Shown here: positions 57,845-64,000 of the stretch, one piece after another
How the letters are laid out: each line of letters starts with the position of its first letter
How positions within the stretch are numbered: the stretch's first letter is position 1
DNA from: Nocardioides flavus (ex Wang et al. 2016)
Lineage (GTDB): Bacteria; Actinomycetota; Actinomycetes; Propionibacteriales; Nocardioidaceae
Assembly: GCF_014653115.1 (NCBI RefSeq)
Contig: NZ_BNAD01000008.1
Location: 62,001 to 126,000 of the forward strand
Length of the DNA stretch: 64,000 bases
Reading direction: 5' to 3'
Program-made: the position numbers and the translations under genes
Notes under the pieces: model-generated
Seen by the model: the letters and a program-made list of their open reading frames with translations, nothing else
Database searches by the model: none
What the model was told of the DNA's origin: nothing

Positions 57845-60601
57845 GTGGCACTGACCGACAGGCTCGGCGGGAAGGTGCGCTCGGCGGTGCGACGCGTGCG
57901 CCGCGACGGCCCGCTCGACATCGTCTTCGTCCTGTTCAACGCCGACGGCATGGGCGGCACCGCCCGCTCCGGCATCGAGCAGGCCAACGCACTGCTCTCC
58001 CTCGGCGAGGGCCACCGGGTGCGCATCCTCAGCGTGACCCGCAGCGGCGACTCGACCCACTACAGACTGGTCGACGGCCTCGAGGTCACCTACCTCGTCG
58101 ACGTGCGCGGCGAGCGCCCTGTCGCGGTCGACGGCCGGCACGCCGCCGAGCTGGCCGAGCGTGAGTCGCTGATCGTGCCGCGCAGCTGGGACGCGCTCTA
58201 CAACGGCCTCACCGACGCCACGATGCGCGAGGCGCTCGGCGGCATCGACGCCGACGTGCTGGTCACCACCACCCCCGAGCTGCTGGCCGTCGTCGCGCAG
58301 CTCGCCCCCGCCGACGTCGCGCTGGTGCACCAGGAGCACCGCGCCTCCTCGAGCCGGGTCAACGACCTCGGCGCCCTGCTCCAGTTCGCCCCCCGCGCCG
58401 ACGTGGTCGTCTCGCTCACCGAGTCGATGTCGCGGTGGCTCGCCGGTCGCCTCGGCGGGGCGGCGCCCGAGCTGCAGGTCATCCCGAACCCGCTGCCCGC
58501 GCACCGCCAGGAGCGCTCCCCGCTCGACCAGAGGACGTTCGTCACCGCCGGCCGGCTGGCGCCGGAGAAGCAGTTCGAGCACGTGGTCGACGCGTTCTGG
58601 CGCATCCACGAGCACGTGCCCGGCTGGACGCTGACCGTCTGGGGCGACGGGCCGCGCGCGGACAACCTGGCCGCGCAGGTGCGCAAGCTCGGGCTCGAGG
58701 ACCGCGTACGCCTCCCCGGGTCGACCGACGACCTGGCCGCCGAGTGGGCGCGCGCGAGCGTCGCTGTGCTCGCCTCGCGCGGCGAGGGCTACCCGCTCGT
58801 GCTGCAGGAGGCGATGTCGGCCGGCGTCCCGCCGGTGTCGTACGACTGCCCGTCCGGGCCGCGCGAGATCATCACCCCCGACGTCGACGGTCTCCTCGTC
58901 CCGCCGGGGTCGAAGGCCGCGCTCGCCGCCGCGATGCTGCGCATCGCCACCGACGACGACCTCCGTACGGGCCTCGGCGCCGCCGCGCTGGAGCGCTCGC
59001 GGCGGTGGGACGGGCAGCTGCTCGCCCGCCAGTGGCTCGACACCTTCCGCACGGCCGTCGCCCGTCGCGCCGACCCGCTCGCCCCGCGTCGCGTGCTGCA
59101 CGGCCTGCGGCCCGGACCGCTCGGCGACCTGCCCGAGACCGACGGCGCGCGCGGTGTCACGCCCGCCCGGGCGCGTACGACCGCGCTGGCCGCACTGACC
59201 TCCGCGGCCGCCGCAACGGGCAACGGGTGGTTCGTGGTGCCCGCCCGCGGCCTCGACCCGCACCCGCTCGTCGTGGTGCCGTCCTCGTGTCGCGGCGAGT
59301 TCCTGGCCGCGCTGGCCGCGGGGTCCGTGCCCGACTGGCTCTCGGTGCGCGATCCCGCCGAGCGCGGCTGGCCCGAGCGGCGCGGCACGGTCGCGGTGAT
59401 GACCGAGGAGCTCGCCCGGACCCGTACGGCCTCGCTGTTCCTCGAGCCGTGGCCGATGCGCGGCGGCCACGACGGCCTCCTCGGCGAGGGCGTTGAGGTG
59501 GGCGTGCAGTTCTGGGAGGAGTCGCCCGACGGCGACCTGCTCGCGCCGGGACCCAACCGCTGGGGCGACCGCGTCCCGGCCAGCACGCCCCACACCACCA
59601 CCACGGTCGAGGGCGTGGAGGTCCCCACGCTCGAGCTGATGGCGCTGCCCACGGTCGACGACTGCCGCTTCGACGTGGACGTCGTCTACACCTGGGTCGA
59701 CGGGGACGACGAGGCCTGGCTGGCGGCCCGCAACGAGCGGATCACCGGTCTCGGCGGCACGCCCAGCGCCCGCGCCGGCGGCGCCTCGCGCTACCGCAGC
59801 CGTGACGAGCTGCGCTACTCGATGCGCAGCATCCACCTGTTCGCGCCGTGGGTGCGCCGCATCCACCTCGTCACCGCCGGCCAGGTGCCCGACTGGCTCG
59901 ACACCTCGCACGAGCGCGTACGCCTCGTCGACCACCGCGACATCCTCCCGGCCTCCGCGCTGCCGACCTTCAGCTCCCACGCGATCGAGACCCGCCTGCA
60001 CGCCGTGCCCGACCTCGCCGAGCACTTCGTCTACGTCAACGACGACGTCTTCCTCGGGCGGCCGCGCCGCAAGGAGCACTTCTTCGCCCCGGGCGGGCAG
60101 TACGCCGCGTTCGTCGCCGACCACCGCGCCGTCGGGCTGCCCGGCACCGACGACCGGCCCTACCTCTCTGCCGCGCAGAACAACCGCCGCGTGCTCGCCG
60201 ACGCCTTCGGGGTGACGCTGACCCACACGATGATGCACAGCCCGCACCCGCAGCGGCGCTCGACGCTGGAGGAGATCGCGGAGCGGTTCGCCTCCGAGGT
60301 GGACCGGACGACGCACGCGCCGTTCCGCTCCGAGACCGACCTGTCGATGCTCTCCTCCTTCGCGCAGTCGTACGGGCTGATCACCGGTCAGGCGTTCCGG
60401 GCGAGCGCGCACCACGGCTACGTCGACCTCGGCCACCAGCAGCTGCCGGTGCAGCTGCGGCAGATGCTCAAGCGCGACCGCGACTTCTTCTGCGTCGCCG
60501 ACAACCTCCTCGCCGCCTTCGACGAGGAGCGCGCCGACGGCCTGCTCCACGACTTCCTGGAGCGGTACTTCCCGATCGCGGCGCCCTGGGAGCGCGGCTG
60601 A
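57845..60601 (+). CDS. Fused GT4 glycosyltransferase and Stealth-family hexose-1-phosphate transferase
   Basis: The 918-residue protein has two catalytic parts. Residues about 24-400 are a GT4 glycosyltransferase (FVTAGRLAPEKQFEHVVDAFWRI; SRGEGYPLVLQEAMSAGVPPVSYD, the EX7E site). Residues about 612-918 hold the four Stealth blocks: DVVYTWVDGDDEAW; RDELRYSMRSIHLFAPWVRRIHLVTAGQ; FSSHAIETRLHAVPDLAEHFVYVNDDVFLG; and HHGYVDLGHQQ with FFCVADN. Stealth enzymes add sugar-1-phosphates to capsular or wall glycans. One chain could therefore both extend and phosphodiester-link a surface polymer. It starts at a GTG with GAGGACCAC upstream and a TAGGAT box about 50 nt before. Confidence 0.9.
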   Translation: MALTDRLGGKVRSAVRRVRRDGPLDIVFVLFNADGMGGTARSGIEQANALLSLGEGHRVRILSVTRSGDSTHYRLVDGLEVTYLVDVRGERPVAVDGRHAAELAERESLIVPRSWDALYNGLTDATMREALGGIDADVLVTTTPELLAVVAQLAPADVALVHQEHRASSSRVNDLGALLQFAPRADVVVSLTESMSRWLAGRLGGAAPELQVIPNPLPAHRQERSPLDQRTFVTAGRLAPEKQFEHVVDAFWRIHEHVPGWTLTVWGDGPRADNLAAQVRKLGLEDRVRLPGSTDDLAAEWARASVAVLASRGEGYPLVLQEAMSAGVPPVSYDCPSGPREIITPDVDGLLVPPGSKAALAAAMLRIATDDDLRTGLGAAALERSRRWDGQLLARQWLDTFRTAVARRADPLAPRRVLHGLRPGPLGDLPETDGARGVTPARARTTALAALTSAAAATGNGWFVVPARGLDPHPLVVVPSSCRGEFLAALAAGSVPDWLSVRDPAERGWPERRGTVAVMTEELARTRTASLFLEPWPMRGGHDGLLGEGVEVGVQFWEESPDGDLLAPGPNRWGDRVPASTPHTTTTVEGVEVPTLELMALPTVDDCRFDVDVVYTWVDGDDEAWLAARNERITGLGGTPSARAGGASRYRSRDELRYSMRSIHLFAPWVRRIHLVTAGQVPDWLDTSHERVRLVDHRDILPASALPTFSSHAIETRLHAVPDLAEHFVYVNDDVFLGRPRRKEHFFAPGGQYAAFVADHRAVGLPGTDDRPYLSAAQNNRRVLADAFGVTLTHTMMHSPHPQRRSTLEEIAERFASEVDRTTHAPFRSETDLSMLSSFAQSYGLITGQAFRASAHHGYVDLGHQQLPVQLRQMLKRDRDFFCVADNLLAAFDEERADGLLHDFLERYFPIAAPWERG

Positions 60602-60610
60602 GCGGTGCCT

Positions 60611-60710
60611 GAGACATGTTCTGAGTCTTCAGAACCTGCGTCACGCACCGCCGTCCGCTCGGGCGGTGAGTAAGACATGTTCTGAGCCACCGGAACCTGC
60701 GTCACACACC
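60611..60710. repeat. Two 39-nt direct repeats (60611-60649 and 60672-60710)
   Basis: Each copy reads A/GAGACATGTTCTGAG, a short variable part, then GAACCTGCGTCAC and CACC; 31 of 39 positions or more agree by eye. They are separated by 22 nt containing a CACCGCC/GGCGGTG hairpin, and lie between convergent genes. They look like a REP-type repeat unit. Confidence 0.7.
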
Positions 60711-60737
60711 TCTCGACTACGGTGAGGCCGAGAGAGG

Positions 60738-61265
60738 TCAATCGGCGAGCTCGGCCACCACGTCCAGGTGACCGGCGTGCCGGGCGTACTCGGCGAGGAC
60801 GTGGAAGCAGATCCATTCCAGCGTGGGCGGGTCGTCGGCGAACCGGCCACCCGTGGCTGCCGTCGCGTCGAGGGGGTGGTCGCGGAGCACGCCCAGGGTG
60901 CGGGCGGCGACGTCCTCGAGCCGGGTCGCCAGCGACTCGGCGGTCACGTCGTCAGCCACGTGCCACCGCGACGGTGGTCCGGGGTCCCCGTCGGCCCAGT
61001 CACCCCACGGTTCGGCGACCCGCTCGCCGAGGAACCCCCAGACGAACCACCGCTGCTCCATGTGGAGCACGTGGCTGAGCAGCTCCAGCGGCGTCCATCC
61101 CGAGGGCAACCGCGACGTGCGCTGGTCGGCGTACGACAGCGACAGCACCGTGGCCGCGAGGTCGCCACGCACCCAGTCGAGGTAGTCGGCCCACCGCTGC
61201 GCGCCGGCCGGTCCTGTCTTCGGCGGCTCGCCGCTGTTGCGGGAGACCCGCTGGTCCTCGCTCAC
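60738..61265 (-). CDS. DinB-like/DUF664 family protein
   Basis: The 175-residue helical protein has WVRGDLAATVLSLSYADQR, LLSHVLHMEQRWFVWGFLGE and ICFHVLAEYARHAGHLDVVAEL. The three His in the two His-rich helices fit the metal site of the DinB fold. Proteins of this type act as thiol-dependent transferases or are uncharacterised. The GTG at 61265 overlaps the stop of the LigD-type polymerase gene (GTGA), so it is co-transcribed with it. Confidence 0.8.
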   Translation of the reverse strand: MSEDQRVSRNSGEPPKTGPAGAQRWADYLDWVRGDLAATVLSLSYADQRTSRLPSGWTPLELLSHVLHMEQRWFVWGFLGERVAEPWGDWADGDPGPPSRWHVADDVTAESLATRLEDVAARTLGVLRDHPLDATAATGGRFADDPPTLEWICFHVLAEYARHAGHLDVVAELAD

Positions 61266-62347
61266 GTGCCCTCGATCCGGTTGCCGTCGGCGTCCCAGTG
61301 CGCCTCGACCTTCTTGCTCGGCTGCACCCGCGGCGGCTCCCCGGGCATCTTCGGGTGGTCGGGCGGGTAGTTGAGCTCGACCGGGTGCTCCTCCCACAGG
61401 TCGAGCAGGGGCTGGAGCGAGTGGTGCACGTCGTCGATGCCCTCCCACGGGTCACCGTCCAGCATGAGGCGCGAGGGCACGGAGAACAGGTTGAGGTGGT
61501 GGGGGTCGGTGAGCTCGGCGAGCTCGTCCCACGCCAGCGGCGTCGACACGGGCGCGCCGGCGATCGGCCGCAGCGAGTAGGCCGAGGCGATCGTGCGGTC
61601 GCGGGTGTTCTGGTTGAAGTCGACGAAGATCCGCTCCCCGCGCTCCTCCTTCCACCACGCCGTGGTCACGCCGTCGTCGCGCTTCTCCAGCTCGCGACCG
61701 AACGCGATCGCGGCGTGGCGCACCTCGCCGAAGTCCCAGCGCGGCTCGATCCGTACGTAGACGTGGATCCCGCGGTTGCCAGACGTCTTCGCGAAGCCGG
61801 TCATCCCGAGATCGGCCAGCAGCTCGCGAGCGACACCCGCGACCCGTACGGCGTCGGCGAACGTCGTGCCCGGCTGCGGGTCGAGGTCGATGCGCAGCTC
61901 GTCGGGGTGGTCCACGTCGGCGCGCCGCACCGGCCAGGGGTGGAAGGTGAGGGTGCCCATCTGCGCGCACCACACCGGCACCGCGATCTCGGTGGGGCAG
62001 ATCTCCTCGGCCGTGCGCCCCGAGGGGAACGTGATCTGCACGGACTCGAGGTAGTCGGGAGCGCCCTTGGGCACGCGCTTCTGGTAGAACGCGTCGGCGT
62101 CGCGGTCCTGCGGACCGGTGGCCAGCTTCATGCCGGGCCGCACCCCCGACGTCCAGCGCTCCAGCGCTGTCGGCCGGTCGCGCAGCGCGCGCATCAGCCC
62201 CTCCTCCACGCTCGTGAAGTACTCCGCGACCATCAGCTTGGTCACCGCGGGCGTGCGGTCGGTCGCCTCGTAGATCACGCGATCGGGGGACGAGATCCTG
62301 ACCTCGCGGTCCCCCGCCTGGACGTACGCCTCCGCAGCCTTGGCCAT
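61262..62347 (-). CDS. LigD-type polymerase/primase domain protein (stand-alone)
   Basis: A 361-residue archaeo-eukaryotic primase-like enzyme. Catalytic acidic pair: ELRIDLDPQPGTTFADAV; then FAKTSGNRGIHVYVRI and RIFVDFNQNTRDRTIASAYSLR, the set typical of LigD polymerase domains. In bacterial end joining it fills gaps together with Ku and LigD ligase; here ligase (54850-55971) and polymerase are separate, and no Ku gene is in the window. It starts at the ATG at 62347, with TAGGGT 6 nt upstream. Confidence 0.9.
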   Translation of the reverse strand: MAKAAEAYVQAGDREVRISSPDRVIYEATDRTPAVTKLMVAEYFTSVEEGLMRALRDRPTALERWTSGVRPGMKLATGPQDRDADAFYQKRVPKGAPDYLESVQITFPSGRTAEEICPTEIAVPVWCAQMGTLTFHPWPVRRADVDHPDELRIDLDPQPGTTFADAVRVAGVARELLADLGMTGFAKTSGNRGIHVYVRIEPRWDFGEVRHAAIAFGRELEKRDDGVTTAWWKEERGERIFVDFNQNTRDRTIASAYSLRPIAGAPVSTPLAWDELAELTDPHHLNLFSVPSRLMLDGDPWEGIDDVHHSLQPLLDLWEEHPVELNYPPDHPKMPGEPPRVQPSKKVEAHWDADGNRIEGT

Positions 62348-62353
62348 CCCCCG

Positions 62354-62359
62354 ACCCTA
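62354..62359 (-). promoter_or_regulatory. -10 box TAGGGT of the LigD-type polymerase gene (leaderless)
   Basis: TAGGGT on the minus strand ends 6 nt before the ATG at 62347 and sits within the palindrome CCCGACTAGGGTCGGG, which could also influence start-site use. Confidence 0.45.
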
Positions 62360-62365
62360 GTCGGG

Positions 62366-63265
62366 TCAGCCGACGGGCCGGAGGACCGAGTCGACCACGA
62401 CCACACCCTCGCCGAACTCGCGATCGACCCACTGCTGGATGCGGCCGTCGTCGTGGAACACCGTGACGAGGAGTCGGTTGCTCGGGTCGCCCGCGCCGCT
62501 CTCGACGAACCCGGGCAGGTCGAGCGTCGTGCGCTGGAGGGCCAGCATCTCCTTCTCCGTGCGCTCGACCTCGGTCACGCAGAGCATCCCGCTCCAGACC
62601 TCCCGGACAGCCGCCTCGGCCACGCCCGGGTCACCTGCGACGGAGACGGACACCACCGTGTTCGCCGGGTCGCGCGGGCCGGGCTCGCCCTCCGGGCTGC
62701 TGACCGAGACCGCCGCGAAGTCGTCCAGTCCCTGTGCGGTCGATGTCGCCCGGAGGAAGTCGTCCTGGGTGACCCGGCTGCGATCGAGCACCTGCCATCC
62801 GCCGTCCGGGGTCGGGCAGGGGATCTCGACCTCGAACGGTTCCGGTTCGACCTCCGACTGCGTCGCCTCCTCGACGGCGAAGGTCGAGCCGTCGAAGGTG
62901 CCCACCAGGCGGTAGGTGCCCATCCGCACCCCCTTCTCCTCGGTGAACTCCCCGCCGTCGCGGTCCCAGTCCCACCCCGCGACGGACGCGTCGCGGCACA
63001 CCAGGGGGTCGGGCAGTCCGCCTCCCCAGAGCACGTCGCTGAAGCACAGCTGGGCGCCCGAGCCGTCGTCGGTCACGGTCACCGGCCGGGAGCTGACCAC
63101 CCGCCGGTCGGCCCCGGGGACGGCGGTCGGCCGCACGACCGGACCGTCGTACGTCGCCCGCGCCGTCGCCGTGTCCGTCGGCTCCGACGACGCCCCGCCG
63201 CACGCGCCCGTCACGAGCGCCAGCGCGCCGGCGACCAGCCATCTCCCCCACGAGTCCCCCGTCAT
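62366..63265 (-). CDS. Putative secreted lipoprotein, paralogue of the truncated gene at the window end
   Basis: The 299-residue protein has a lipoprotein signal (WLVAGALALVTGACGG, lipid Cys near residue 22) followed by a Ser/Thr/Asp-rich linker and a beta-rich domain with two Cys pairs (LCFSDVLWGGGLPDPLVC; VEIPCPTPDGG; MLCVTEVERT). The C-terminal block LLVTVFHDDGRIQQWVDREFGEGVVVVDSVLRPVG is repeated in the partial gene at 63863-64000. No function is recognised. The ATG at 63265 is chosen over the longer frame. Confidence 0.75.
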   Translation of the reverse strand: MTGDSWGRWLVAGALALVTGACGGASSEPTDTATARATYDGPVVRPTAVPGADRRVVSSRPVTVTDDGSGAQLCFSDVLWGGGLPDPLVCRDASVAGWDWDRDGGEFTEEKGVRMGTYRLVGTFDGSTFAVEEATQSEVEPEPFEVEIPCPTPDGGWQVLDRSRVTQDDFLRATSTAQGLDDFAAVSVSSPEGEPGPRDPANTVVSVSVAGDPGVAEAAVREVWSGMLCVTEVERTEKEMLALQRTTLDLPGFVESGAGDPSNRLLVTVFHDDGRIQQWVDREFGEGVVVVDSVLRPVG

Positions 63266-63335
63266 GACGTCACCGTGCCGCACGACGACGCCGGTGACGA
63301 GGGGTGTGGCTGGATCGTGACCTTCCCCCGCCTCG

Positions 63336-63341
63336 TACGCT
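63336..63341 (+). promoter_or_regulatory. -10 box TACGCT of msrB (leaderless)
   Basis: TACGCT ends 6 nt before the ATG at 63348. GGGGGC between them is too close to act as a normal ribosome-binding site. Confidence 0.45.
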
Positions 63342-63347
63342 GGGGGC

Positions 63348-63746
63348 ATGGCCTACGACGTGCAGAAGACCGACGAGCAGTGGCGCGAGGAGCTCACCCC
63401 CGAGGAGTACGCCGTGCTCCGCCAGGCCGGCACCGAGCGCGCGTTCACCGGCGAGTACACCGACACCGAGACCGAGGGCACCTACTCGTGCAAGGCCTGC
63501 GGCTCGGAGCTGTTCACCAGCGACACCAAGTTCCACTCCGGCTGCGGCTGGCCGAGCTTCTACCAGCCGATGACCGACACCGTGGAGTACATCGAGGACA
63601 ACTCCCACGGCATGAAGCGCGTGGAGGTGCGCTGCGCCAAGTGCGGCTCGCACCTGGGCCACGTCTTCCCCGACGGCTTCGGCACTCCCACCGGCGACCG
63701 CTACTGCATCAACTCGATCAGCATCACGCTCAACGAGAAGAAGTAG
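63348..63746 (+). CDS. msrB: Peptide-methionine (R)-S-oxide reductase
   Basis: The 132-residue protein reduces methionine R-sulfoxide. Zinc-binding cysteines are in YSCKACGSELF and VRCAKCGSHLGH, HSGCGWPSFYQP is the substrate loop, and the catalytic Cys lies in GDRYCINSISI near residue 120. Length is normal. It is probably leaderless and stands alone, divergent from the lipoprotein gene and followed by a large inverted repeat. Confidence 0.96.
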   Translation: MAYDVQKTDEQWREELTPEEYAVLRQAGTERAFTGEYTDTETEGTYSCKACGSELFTSDTKFHSGCGWPSFYQPMTDTVEYIEDNSHGMKRVEVRCAKCGSHLGHVFPDGFGTPTGDRYCINSISITLNEKK

Positions 63747-63774
63747 CGGCCCCTTCCCGCCTGCTCCCCCTCGG

Positions 63775-63834
63775 TAGTCAGGGACGTTCCGGTAGGCGAT
63801 TCGGCCGTTCCACCTACCGGAACGTCCCTAACTA
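63775..63834. repeat. Inverted repeat with 22-nt arms downstream of msrB
   Basis: The arms (63775-63796 and 63813-63834) contain AGGGACGTTCCGGTAGG and CCTACCGGAACGTCCCT, match except one position, and surround a 16-nt loop. It lies between msrB and the convergent partial gene, so it can act as a two-way terminator, and it looks like a REP-type element. Confidence 0.75.
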
Positions 63835-63862
63835 GCCCGGACCCCGGACCCCGGGCCCCGGG

Positions 63863-64000
63863 TCAGGAGACGGGGACGAGCGCGGAGCTGATCCGCACCA
63901 GCCCCTCGCCGTACGTCTCGTCGGCCCACGCCTGGATCGAGCCGTCGTCGAACACGACCTGCGCGTCGAGGGAGTCCGGGGCGAACGACCCGCTGGTCAG
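63863..64000 (-). CDS. C-terminal part of a second lipoprotein-like protein (5' end outside window)
   Basis: The last 45 residues read, in part, DAQVVFDDGSIQAWADETYG and EGLVRISSALVPVS, and correspond to the end of the lipoprotein at 62366-63265 (VFHDDGRIQQWVDREFGEG...). The frame is open from the window edge at 64000 to the TGA at 63863. It shows that a paralogue follows msrB. No function is known. Confidence 0.75.
   Translation of the reverse strand: MTSGSFAPDSLDAQVVFDDGSIQAWADETYGEGLVRISSALVPVS

Noticed and set aside
56672-60550. A 1292-codon open frame on the minus strand
   Set aside because: It is the antisense of the GT4-Stealth gene joined to the real sulfotransferase gene. The part beyond 57757 lacks any recognisable domain and has the His/Gly/Val-rich composition typical of high-GC shadow frames.

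Overview
The window comes from a high-GC, Gram-positive actinobacterium. The GC is very high throughout, GTG starts and four-base ATGA/GTGA overlaps are common, and the core genes tRNA-Gln, glmU, prs, rplY, pth and mfd point to Actinobacteria. The Stealth glycosyltransferase, the split LigC/LigD enzymes and the general gene content suggest Nocardioidaceae (Nocardioides-like); the family is an inference, not a measurement.

Layout. 1-1375: 5' part of mfd. 1580-9188: two tandem secreted proteins, a VOC protein, a guanidine-III riboswitch with a guanidinium exporter (SMR family), a CysQ-like phosphatase, a LuxR-type regulator, and a kinase/response-regulator/asparagine-synthase-like operon. 9518-12960: an initiating sugar-phosphate transferase and an ABC exporter. 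13000-19528 (minus strand): a tightly overlapped operon that I read as a lasso-peptide cluster. It holds a previously uncalled 53-residue precursor (A), a PqqD-like leader-binding protein (B1), a cyclase (C), a leader protease (B2), an HPr-kinase-like enzyme that probably phosphorylates the C-terminal Ser of the precursor, a carrier-protein-like protein lacking its serine, a canonical AsnB and a NAD synthase-like protein. 19637-22839: a holo-ACP synthase, an SGNH-like secreted protein, an acyl-AMP ligase and an acyl carrier protein. 22860-39919: exopolysaccharide genes (acetyltransferase, glycosyltransferases, Wzy- and Wzz-like proteins, methyltransferase, pyruvyl transferase, ABC exporter, phosphotransferase, nucleotidyltransferase, two beta-helix proteins and an Alg13/Alg14-like enzyme).

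40066-51235 returns to conserved housekeeping genes: pth, rplY, pepN, prs, glmU, a SulP transporter, a TreT-like glycosyltransferase, TspO and tRNA-Gln. 51359-54813 is a two-ATPase/two-permease ABC cassette. 54850-63746 holds an ATP-dependent DNA ligase, a sulfotransferase-like protein, a GT4-Stealth fusion, a DinB-like protein, a LigD-type polymerase/primase, a lipoprotein and msrB. The window ends inside a paralogue of that lipoprotein.

How it fits together. pth and mfd, usually close neighbours in actinobacteria, are separated here by about 38.7 kb of accessory DNA that encodes a cell-surface polysaccharide pathway with a RiPP (lasso peptide) cluster inside it. Several intergenic regions of this block share an AATTGG-centred dyad motif, which may mark a common regulator. 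Intergenic spaces in the housekeeping part carry large inverted or direct repeats of REP/terminator type, and many genes there appear to be transcribed without a leader, with a TAnnnT box 6-7 nt before the start codon.
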